A DNA stretch of 64,000 nucleotides, from positions 1 to 64,000 of the forward strand of contig JACRTB010000011.1 of the NCBI GenBank assembly GCA_014385025.1. Reading direction: 5' to 3'. A model generated the notes under the pieces. The model was not told the DNA's origin. It ran no database searches and worked only from the letters and a program-made list of their open reading frames with translations. Shown here in pieces: positions 41,302-49,800 of this stretch. The stretch is from Yanshouia hominis. Its GTDB lineage: Bacteria > Bacillota > Clostridia > Oscillospirales > Ruminococcaceae. Numbering within the stretch: the stretch's first letter is position 1; each line of letters starts with the position of its first letter. The position numbers and the translations under genes were made by a program.

Positions 41302-43014
41302 ATGAAACGATTACTCGCATGGGTGGCGGCGGCACTGCTGATTTCGGGGTGTGCGGCCCCCGCGCGGCCGCAGCAGCCCGTACCCGCAGCGTCCGGACCT
41401 GCCGAAACGCCTTCACCCGCGGAGGTCCAGACCCTGTCGTCGGGCAGTGCCGCCACCGGAAAAAGCGCGGCGGTCAGCAGCGCCAACCCCGCGGCAAGCG
41501 CAATCGGCGCGCAGGTTCTTCAGCGCGGCGGAAATGCGGTCGATGCGGCGGTAGCGGTGAGCTTCGCCCTTGGGCTGCTCGAGCCGAACGCCTCGGGGGT
41601 CGGAGGATGCGGCTACGCCGTCTATGTCCCGGCTGAAGGGGAGCCTGCCTTCTATGATTACCGCTCGGCCGCGCCCGCCGCTTTTGACCCCGGCGCTTTT
41701 ACGGCGCTGCCGGCGGAGGAACAGAAGCATTCCGTTGCGGCCGCGGGTGTTCCCGGCGCGGTTGCCGGGTGGCTGTCTCTGCACGAGCAGTACGGAAGGC
41801 TCCCGCTGGGGGAGCTGCTTGAACCGGCCATTGATCTTTCAGAAAACGGCTTTGAGGTACTGCCCTTTCTCGCCTCGCTTTTCACCGACAACTATAACCT
41901 TTTATTGAAGGATGAAAGCTGCGCGGCCCTGCTTCTGAACGATGATTTCCCCTATATGGAGGGGGAGGTCATGAAAAATCCGGGATACGCCAAAACACTG
42001 CGCAAAATCGCCGCCGAGGGACGGGATGGCTTCTATCAGGGAGAAATCGCCGAGGCAATCGTTTCCGCAAGCAGCGCGCGGGGCGGCACAATGACCCTCG
42101 AAGACCTTGCTTCCTATGAAGTGCGCGTCGGAAAGCCCCTTGAAGGAAATTACCGCGGCTTTACCATCCTGACCTCCGCCCCCAGCTCCAGCGGAGGAAT
42201 CGCCCTGATTGAATCGCTCAACCTGCTGGAACGCTGTGATCTCCCGGCTTCGGGGGTCAATACTCCGCTGACCCTGCACCGGATGGGCGAAGCCTTCAAA
42301 ATCGCCAATGCCGACCGGTACAGCTATGTGGGGGACCCGGCTTTCACCGACATCCCCACCGAAATGCTGATCTCCAAGGAGTACGCCGATGAACGCGCCG
42401 CCCTGCTCTCGGACGAGCGGGTTCTCAGTGATCTCGAGGTGCTGCCGGACAGCCAGTCCACCAGCACCACGCACCTGTCCATCATCGACGCGGAGGGCAA
42501 CGCCGTCTCGATGACCAACACGCTTGGCACCTATTTCGGCTGCGCGGTGGCGGTGGATGGCTGGGGCTTCCTCCTTGACAATCAGCTCCATGATTTCTCC
42601 ATCGGAGAGTGGGCGGCCAACGCTCCCGGGCCGGGCAAGCGTCCCCGCAGCTCGATGACCCCGACCGTCCTGCTGCGCGACGGTAAGCCGGTCGCGGCGC
42701 TCGGCAGCCCCGGCGGAGAGGCGATCGTCTCCACCGTGGCCCAAATCATCTGTGATCTGGTCGATTTTGGGATGCCGGTGGACGAAGCGATCAACCTGCC
42801 GCGCATTTACCAGAACTGCACCGGGCCGCTGGTCGTGGAGGGGGGACACGCGGAATCCACCCTGAGCGGACTCGAGGCACTCGGCCACACCCTCCAGCGC
42901 CGGGAGGAGCTTGACTATTTCTTCGGCGGCGTCCATGCCGTCGTACGCAATGCCGACGGCACCCTGACCGGCGCGGCTGATCCCCGGCGGGACGGCGGCG
43001 TTTGCGCCTATTGA
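41302..43014 (+). CDS. ggt: Gamma-glutamyltransferase lipoprotein 1
   Basis: Encodes 570 residues from the ATG at 41302 (AAGGAGG upstream), with lipobox ISGC (Cys17). The GGT domain has QRGGNAVDAAVA, GVGGCGY, GVPGAVAGW, the autoprocessing Thr in STSTTHLSIID, then SMTNT, the PRSSMTPT and SPGG oxyanion region, and a closing GAADPRRDGG. It should self-cleave and act outside the cell, releasing glutamate from gamma-glutamyl compounds such as glutathione or gamma-glutamyl peptides. It is divergent from the kinase gene and tandem with a second copy. Confidence 0.92.
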   Translation: MKRLLAWVAAALLISGCAAPARPQQPVPAASGPAETPSPAEVQTLSSGSAATGKSAAVSSANPAASAIGAQVLQRGGNAVDAAVAVSFALGLLEPNASGVGGCGYAVYVPAEGEPAFYDYRSAAPAAFDPGAFTALPAEEQKHSVAAAGVPGAVAGWLSLHEQYGRLPLGELLEPAIDLSENGFEVLPFLASLFTDNYNLLLKDESCAALLLNDDFPYMEGEVMKNPGYAKTLRKIAAEGRDGFYQGEIAEAIVSASSARGGTMTLEDLASYEVRVGKPLEGNYRGFTILTSAPSSSGGIALIESLNLLERCDLPASGVNTPLTLHRMGEAFKIANADRYSYVGDPAFTDIPTEMLISKEYADERAALLSDERVLSDLEVLPDSQSTSTTHLSIIDAEGNAVSMTNTLGTYFGCAVAVDGWGFLLDNQLHDFSIGEWAANAPGPGKRPRSSMTPTVLLRDGKPVAALGSPGGEAIVSTVAQIICDLVDFGMPVDEAINLPRIYQNCTGPLVVEGGHAESTLSGLEALGHTLQRREELDYFFGGVHAVVRNADGTLTGAADPRRDGGVCAY

Positions 43015-43065
43015 TTTCTGCCGTCCGCCTCTTTTATACGATCATAAAAACGGAGGTATTCTTCC

Positions 43066-44892
43066 ATGAATCTGATGAAAACCCGTTTGATCCCGGTTCT
43101 GCTTGCTCTCGCGCTGATTTTCTCTCTGGCCGGATGCGGCGCCTCTTCCGCTCCCGCCATGCCCGCCGAAAGCGCCCCCTCGCCGTCTTCCGTACAGGAA
43201 GCTCCCGTTTCCAGCGAGGCAGCCTCCCCCGTCGATTCCGGTCCCGCCGAGGCGCCCGCCGACGACGGCGTGATCCGCGCCACCGAAGAGGAACTCGATC
43301 TCTCGGTGCGCCACGCCGAAGGGATGAACGGCATGGTCGCATCGGCCAGCCCCATCGCATCCAAGGTCGGAGTCACGATCCTTGAGCGGGGCGGAAACGC
43401 GGTCGATGCAGCGGTGGCCGTGGCTTACGCGCTCGGCATGGTGGAATCCAATGCCTCGGGCGTAGGCGGCGACGGCTATATGCTCGTTTATGACGCAAAC
43501 AGCGGGAAGAGCACCTTCCTCGATTACAAGGGGGAAGCACCCGCCGCCTTTACCCTTGAGTTCCTCAATGAGCATCGCGGCGTAAAGGGCTACAAACAGA
43601 CCGGCTATTCCGCGGTAGTGCCGGGCTTCGTCGCCGGCATGGAGAAGGCCAATGAGCTGTTTGGAACCATGAGCATGGCCGAGCTGCTTCAGCCGGCCAT
43701 CGATTATGCCGAAAAGGGCGTCCCTGTTACCCCCTTCATGGCGCATGTCTATGTCGATTACTACAAAACCCTGATGAAATATCCCGAAACCGAGGCAACC
43801 TTCCTAAACGACGGATTCCCCTATAATGAGGGGGAGCTTTTTACCAACCAGAACTACGCCAACGTTCTGAAGCGGATTGCCGCCGAGGGTAAGGACGCCT
43901 TCTATACAGGGGAAATTGCACAATCCATCGTCGATTCGCTGGCGGAACACGACGGTGTAATGACCCTTCAGGATCTCGCCAACTTCCGCGTTGAGGTGCG
44001 GGAACCTGTTTCGACCACCTACCGCGGCTACCGGGTTGTCTCCGCTCCTCCCGGAGCAGGCGGCGCCGCAGTCATCGAGGCCCTGAATATGGCCGAGCAT
44101 TTCGACGTTCACTCGATGGGGCACAATACCCCTGAGACACTGCACATGTGGGCCGAGATTCTCAAGCTTTCGGCGGTTGACCGCTATCATTATATCGGCG
44201 ATCCCGACTATACCGATCCCTCCGGAATGTACGGCATCACCACCAAATCCTATGCGGCCGACCGGGTCAAGCTGGTCAATATGGAACGGGTCCTCGGCAA
44301 GCCCAAATACGGCAAGGTCGAGGAGGTTGAAGGAGCACATACCACCCACGTTTCCATTATCGACCAGTGGGGCAACATGGTCGCGATGACCAATACCGTC
44401 AGTGATTTCTTCGGATGCGGCATCACCGTCAAAGACTGCGGTTTCTTTATGAACAACGGCTCCTTCAATTTTTCCAGCGTTTATAAAGCAAACCAGCCCC
44501 GGCCCGGCCAGAAGGTCCGCAGTTCCATCTCCCCCACCCTTATTTTCAGTCCCAACGGCTCTCCGCTCGCTACCTTCGGGACTCCGGGAGGCTCCCGAAT
44601 TCCCGGGACGGTGACCCAAATCGTCAGCAACATTGTCGATTTCGGAATGGACATGCAGGACGCCATCGACGCGCCCCGTATTTACCAGAACTATAACGAC
44701 GGTCTTTATATCGAGGGCCATATGGACCCCGAAACGATTTATACGATGAAGCTCAAGGGGCATCAGGTCATCGAACGCGGAAAGCTCGACTATTTCTTCG
44801 GCGGTGTTCAGGGGGTCAAGATCGATCCTGAAACCGGTGAGCTGCATGGCGCCGCCGATCCCCGCCGGGACGGCAAGGCGCTCGGATACTGA
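43066..44892 (+). CDS. ggt: Gamma-glutamyltransferase lipoprotein 2
   Basis: Encodes 608 residues with lipobox LAGC (Cys25) and a Ser/Ala/Glu linker. It carries the same landmarks as its neighbour: LERGGNAVDAAVAVAYALG, GVGGDGYM, PGFVAGMEKA, nucleophile Thr in AHTTHVSIID, AMTNT, VRSSISPTL, TPGGSRIPG and GAADPRRDGKALGY. It starts 51 bp after the first gene, so it is an operon member and a diverged tandem duplicate. Two anchored enzymes may differ in substrate or in hydrolase versus transferase balance. Confidence 0.93.
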   Translation: MNLMKTRLIPVLLALALIFSLAGCGASSAPAMPAESAPSPSSVQEAPVSSEAASPVDSGPAEAPADDGVIRATEEELDLSVRHAEGMNGMVASASPIASKVGVTILERGGNAVDAAVAVAYALGMVESNASGVGGDGYMLVYDANSGKSTFLDYKGEAPAAFTLEFLNEHRGVKGYKQTGYSAVVPGFVAGMEKANELFGTMSMAELLQPAIDYAEKGVPVTPFMAHVYVDYYKTLMKYPETEATFLNDGFPYNEGELFTNQNYANVLKRIAAEGKDAFYTGEIAQSIVDSLAEHDGVMTLQDLANFRVEVREPVSTTYRGYRVVSAPPGAGGAAVIEALNMAEHFDVHSMGHNTPETLHMWAEILKLSAVDRYHYIGDPDYTDPSGMYGITTKSYAADRVKLVNMERVLGKPKYGKVEEVEGAHTTHVSIIDQWGNMVAMTNTVSDFFGCGITVKDCGFFMNNGSFNFSSVYKANQPRPGQKVRSSISPTLIFSPNGSPLATFGTPGGSRIPGTVTQIVSNIVDFGMDMQDAIDAPRIYQNYNDGLYIEGHMDPETIYTMKLKGHQVIERGKLDYFFGGVQGVKIDPETGELHGAADPRRDGKALGY

Positions 44893-44999
44893 TGGCATCT
44901 ATTGTTCTGCGGAAAAATTTGTGGTAAGCTAAACCTGAACGACAGCAACGCAAAATCCAGGCCAAGCCCTCCGGCCATGCTGGAAACGCGGATGGATCC

Positions 45000-45448
45000 G
45001 GTCAGGGTCTGATGCCGGCGGGCATCTCAAGATGCGCCAAAATTTCTTGCCTCCGCATCCCATGCCCGCTGCCCAAATAGCAAACTTCTTCTATTGCGGC
45101 TTTTTGTGATTCTGAAGATCGGCTGCTTATCAACCCGCGCCGCCCGCCCCACAGCCGGGGAACGGGTGGGCCGGTCCGCGTGCTTGGCCCTCGGCCTTCC
45201 TGCTCCCGCCCGCGCCGGTCCTGCCTGGTATGCGGCACGCCCGGGCGGAGGGCGGCGCCGTCAAGGGATGCTGAATTTTCTCCATCCGCGCCGCCCGTCC
45301 CGCAGCCGGGAAAAGGGCGGCTGCCCCTGTCGCGATGGTTTTCTGTCATCCAGAGATTCTTGTGAGCGGCTTGCCCTTAATCAATTCTTGAAGCGAAGGT
45401 CTCTATTCTCACCGGCAGAGCCGATGGGTCTGTTCGTAGAAGCGATAC
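45000..45448 (+). repeat. Dispersed intergenic repeat, copy 4 (long form)
   Basis: It contains gccggcgggcatctcaag, then an internal duplication (cgcgccgcccg-ccc-cagccggg near 45141 and again near 45287), and the conserved core ttttctgtcatccagagatt, cttgaagcgaagg and caccggcagagccgatggg (about 45337-45425). It matches copy 5 in inverted orientation over about 300 bp. Confidence 0.7.
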
Positions 45449-45515
45449 CAGCAGGGAAAGTGTCCGTCTTATGCGGACGGGCTCCGCATCTCTGTTTTCC
45501 CGGAGGAACAATGAT

Positions 45516-46175
45516 ATGAAACGATGGATTGCCGCAGCGCTTGCACTGATGCTCTGCGCCGGATGCGCCGCAGCCCCGGAATCAACAGCGGCCTCCTCCA
45601 TCAGCATGGGCCAATCCGAACCGGAGAACTTTCCGGCTCCCGGCCAGTCGCAGACATCCGTCCCCGCGCCGGCAGAACCGCTCTCCCTTTCGGAGCCGAT
45701 GCTCGTAACCTCCTTCGGGCAAAGCACCGACGGACTTCTGGTGAGGGAAATGCTCACCGATCTCGGCGCCGTCTTTACCTATGAACCGATGGCTTCGCCC
45801 GACATCCTGCCGGATTATCCAACCGTCATTCTGGCGGTAGGGGCCAGTGCCAAGGCGCTGGATGCGAGCGGGCTGAACAGCGAGGAAGAATACGGCCGCG
45901 CGGAGCAGCTTCTTTGCGCTGTTCCCGACTCCTGTACGGTGGTGATGATCCGGCTTGGGGATTCCGCCAACCAGGACAGCCTCACCTCCGACCTGATTCA
46001 GCTGACGCTGCCCTATGCCGACTTGATTCTTGCTACCGAAAGCGGCGACCGCAGCGGCACCATCGCGCAATATGCCGCGGAGCACAAGCTTCCCTGTCTC
46101 ACACGCGGGACGGTCCGGGAAATGAAGGAGCTGCTCGGGGAAATGATCGGTTTCAAACCTTTGCCGCCAGCGTGA
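45516..46175 (+). CDS. DUF6305-like lipoprotein 2
   Basis: Encodes 219 residues from the ATG at 45516 (GGAGG 9 nt upstream), with lipobox LCAGC (Cys16). After a Pro/Ser linker the domain starts PMLVTSFGQSTDGLLVREML and includes TVILAVGASAKALDASG, VVMIRLGDSA and LPYADLILATESGDRSG, paralleling lipoprotein 1. The GEARRGDTSDPF segment of the paralogue is changed to GDSANQDSLTSDL. It lies between inverted repeat copies 4 and 5 and has its own terminator. A receptor role for the same pathway is inferred. Confidence 0.7.
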   Translation: MKRWIAAALALMLCAGCAAAPESTAASSISMGQSEPENFPAPGQSQTSVPAPAEPLSLSEPMLVTSFGQSTDGLLVREMLTDLGAVFTYEPMASPDILPDYPTVILAVGASAKALDASGLNSEEEYGRAEQLLCAVPDSCTVVMIRLGDSANQDSLTSDLIQLTLPYADLILATESGDRSGTIAQYAAEHKLPCLTRGTVREMKELLGEMIGFKPLPPA

Positions 46176-46193
46176 CGGCGCGCTGAGGGTCCC

Positions 46194-46236
46194 GAGAGGG
46201 CCGCGGGATGGATCCATCCCGCGGCCCTCTCTTTTG
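46194..46236 (+). terminator. Intrinsic terminator of DUF6305-like gene 2
   Basis: A long palindrome centred on ggatcc (arms about 46194-46210 with 46215-46231) followed by CTTTTG. Confidence 0.85.
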
Positions 46237-46257
46237 TTGGCTTTCGCACAAAAAAGA

Positions 46258-46612
46258 CTGCCGACTCTGCCTGTGTGGATAAAAGATTTTCGCTTCAAGA
46301 ATCGATCAAGGGCAAGCCGCTCACAAGAATCTCTGGATGACAGAAAACCATTGCGATAGGGGCAGCCACCCTTTTCCCGGCTGCGGGACGGGCGGCGCGG
46401 TGTGCGAAATTTCAGCGTTCCTTAGCGGCGCCGCCCTCTGCCCGGGCGTTCCGGATGCCGGGCGGGACCGGCGCGGCAAGCGAAAAGAACGAAGGCCAAG
46501 CGCGGATCCATTCGCACTTTCCCCCGCCGTGGAGTGGGCGGCGCGGGTGGGGGAAATTTCAGCACTTCTTGAACAGTCATCTTGCGCCAAGCTCCTTTCG
46601 TGCTGATTCAAG
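46258..46612 (-). repeat. Dispersed intergenic repeat, copy 5 (inverted, long form)
   Basis: Read on the minus strand it gives tggttttctgtcatccagag, attcttgtgagcggcttgcc, cttgaagcgaaaatcttt and caggcagagtcgg, i.e. the same core as copy 4. It carries the same internal cgcgccgcccg duplication and a gacttgaatcagcacgaaag segment matching copy 2. With copy 4 it forms an inverted repeat around lipoprotein gene 2. Confidence 0.7.
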
Positions 46613-46758
46613 TCCCGCCCTTGCCGAATGGTATGCCTTCCTTTGTAAACATCGACGAAGATTCTCATTTGTTTTGCATTATTCTGACGAATCTCCTGCA
46701 AAATACTCCGGTGAAAATAAGAGAAATAAGGGAGAAACACCGGCGCTTCGAATCGGTA

Positions 46759-46767
46759 TGCTATAAT
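46759..46767 (+). promoter_or_regulatory. Extended -10 promoter of the large surface protein
   Basis: TGCTATAAT (TG at 46759-46760, TATAAT at 46762-46767) lies 88 bp before the start codon. No good -35 is evident, which fits an extended -10 promoter. Confidence 0.6.
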
Positions 46768-46854
46768 TTTATGTGAAAAGAGAGCGCCGTTTCACCGCCG
46801 TTTTGCCCGATCTGCGGGACGTGCGGCACGGCAGAACCTTCGGGAGGTATGAAA

Positions 46855-49800
46855 ATGAAGCGAAGCAAGCGCCTGGTTTCAACCCTGCTGGCATTGGCGA
46901 TGATTGCCGCCTTAATGCCGATATCGGCGGCAGCGGAAGGGGTGGAAAAAATTCCGGCTACCATCTCCACCGTACCGCAGTATGTGAAAAGCGGAGAAAC
47001 GCTGATTTCCAACGACACAAGCGGTGCCAGCACCGCGAAATCTCTCGAGTATGGAACATCGGTTTATTTTTTGCTGCGCACTGAATCCGGAAGCGCGGGA
47101 AATATCGCCGATCCCGATTATGTCGATCCGGACAAGTTTGATATTACTTTTTCCGGCACCCAAGGTGTCGATACCGACGGCCTTGCTCTGGTGAAGGAAA
47201 GTTCGGTCGGAGGTACCTTCTGGTATCTCAAGGTGCCGCTGATTGAACAGGGAGGCCTGACCGGAGACACCGCCGTTCAGGGCAGCATTGTCATCGCTCC
47301 GAAAGCAGGCGGAACTTCCTTCACCTTGAATCTCACGGCCCGCAAGATCACCCTTCAGGCCGCTGTCACAGGCGACCGGCCGATTGTGAGCCTTGCCACG
47401 CAGGCACAGGCCATGGGGGAAAGCGGTGTAATTTCCACCATGACCAAGGCGCAGTGCCAGACTCTCCAATACGGCGATGTGTTCTATTATGCGGTTCGTA
47501 CCACCGGCAGCTCCTACCTGACCGCGGAGGATGATCTGACCTCGTCAAAATATACCTGCGGCTATACTCCTGGCAGCGAAGAACCCTTTAACGCCGTCAA
47601 ATCGGCCGAGCTGGTCTATGACAGGAACACCGAAACCACCTCCCGCTGGTGGATTAAAATCACCCTGATCGATAAACCGGCTTCCGCTCCCGACAAACTG
47701 AATCTGAATGGCGCCTTCACCATCACCGCATCCGATCCGGCTACCAACGTTTCCATGGCTCCCAGGGACGGAAACTACCCGCTTGCCGTTACTTTTGTCA
47801 AGACAGATCTTCCGATCGAAAGTCTTGCCACTCAAGCGCAGTCCAAGGGGACAAACGGCGTAATCTCCACGATGAGTAAAACCCAATGTCAGGCGCTGGA
47901 ATACGGCGGTGTGTTCTATTATGCGGTTCGTACCACCGGCAGCTCCTACCTGACCGCGGCCGACGATCTGACTTCGTCAAAATATACCTGCGGTTATACT
48001 CCTGGCAGTGAAGAACCCTTTAACGCCGTCAAATCGGTCGAGCTGGTCTACGACAGGAACACCGAAACCACCTCCCGCTGGTGGATTAAAATCACCCTGA
48101 TCGATAAACCGGCTTCCGCTCCCGCCAAACTGGATCTGAACGGCGCCTTCACCATCACCGCATCCGATCCGGCGACCAACGTTTCCATGGCTCCCAGGGA
48201 CGGAAACTACCCGCTCGCAGTAGTAACGGTCAAAACCGATACGGTGGTGGACAATCTCGGCACGCAGGCGCAGGGCATGGGCAGCGACGGATATATCTCC
48301 ACCCTTGGCAAAAACGACTGCATTGCGCTCCAGTATGGCGATGTCATTTACTATCCGGTGCGCGCGGCAGGGAGCTCCAACATCACCGGCCTCGACGAGC
48401 TCACCCCGGAAAAATATAACTGTTCCTACACCAAAGGCACCGAGGCGTTTGATCCGGTCAAGTCGGTCGAACTGGTTTACAAGCCGACCAGCGCATCCGC
48501 CTCGCGCTGGTGGATTCAGGTCACCTTCATCGATAAGCCGGACGGCGCGCCCGAATCCCTGCCGGTCGACGGCAGCTTCCGCATCACGAGCAGTGAGCTG
48601 GGAATCAGCGTTTCCATGGCCCCCAAGGACGGGAACTATCCCCTGGCGCTGCGCACCGGCGCTCTGACCGGATCGGAGCGAATCGTTACCAAAACTTCCA
48701 CCGCCCCCCAGTATATCAAAGACGGCGATACCCTGATCGCGCAGAACGGAACCAGCTCGTCGTCCTCCTTTTTCCCGTTCGGGCAGACGATCTATTTCAT
48801 TCTGCGTGACAACAGCGGCGATATCATCAGCCCTGATTACATCGTGCCGGAGGACTACACCGTCGAATGCGACTCCGCGCAGGTTTCCTCCTGCGAACTG
48901 GTCGCCGGAAAATATTCGGGCGGAGAGCGTTGGTATGTCAAGCTTGTACTGGCTGCTCAGGAAAGCGGCGAGGAAGATGCTGCTGTGACAGGAACACTCA
49001 AGCTCATACATAAGGATGGGGAGAAAGCCACGCTTGATCTGACAGCACGCGGTATCACTTTGACGACAGACAGTGTTCCCCGTCCCTTTACAAGAGTCGC
49101 AACCTGGGCCCAGCGGCGCAACGCTGAGGGAGTCGTAAAATCGATTTCCGGCGCCAGCTCGAATTCCCCCACTGTGGAATATGGAGAAGCAATCTATTAT
49201 GCACTCGCCAATGGCAGTAATACCAGCTTAACTGGCATAGATCTTTTTGATCCTGAAGACTATATTGTAACCTACACTCCAACCGGCGAAAACGATTTTA
49301 ATCCCTTTGATTATCTGATTCTGAGCTATGAGCCATTTGAAACCTCATCCTCTTCCGGCAACAAGTGGTTTCTCAAGCTTCAGACAACCGATGATGCGCA
49401 GGGGTTAATGCTTGCGGATGGTGTGATTGAGATTTTCCGTGCCAGCGATAACAAGATGATGGCGTCGCTTGATCTCGGCGCCAATGTTCCCTTGATTTTT
49501 GGCGGTGAAGATGACACTACAAATGACAGGGGCATCCGTACCGTTACCTTGGTTCATCACGTCGACAGCACAAAAATGGTTGAAAACGATGAGGGATACG
49601 TCGGGCGCGCAAGCAGCGACCTCGGCACTTCTTCCAATGTGGGCTATGGCGAAACCGCCTATTATATGCTGGTCGGCGTAGACAAGTTCGGCGGCGAGCA
49701 TCCGATTACTGATCCTGATGCGGTTGAAAACATCCATATCAAGACCGATTTTAGCCAAAACGCAGACAAGGTTGAAAGCATCGAAATTGTCAAGAAACGT

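Noticed and set aside
45002-45349. Pair of similar short ORFs in repeat copies 4 and 5 (both beginning MTENH-DRGS-PFPGCGTGGA)
   Set aside because: The similarity follows from the shared repeat DNA. Downstream the frames diverge and no ribosome sites are present.
44893-45515. Riboswitch upstream of DUF6305-like gene 2
   Set aside because: The structured look comes from repeat copy 4, which also occurs far from any start codon; no known riboswitch core was recognised.
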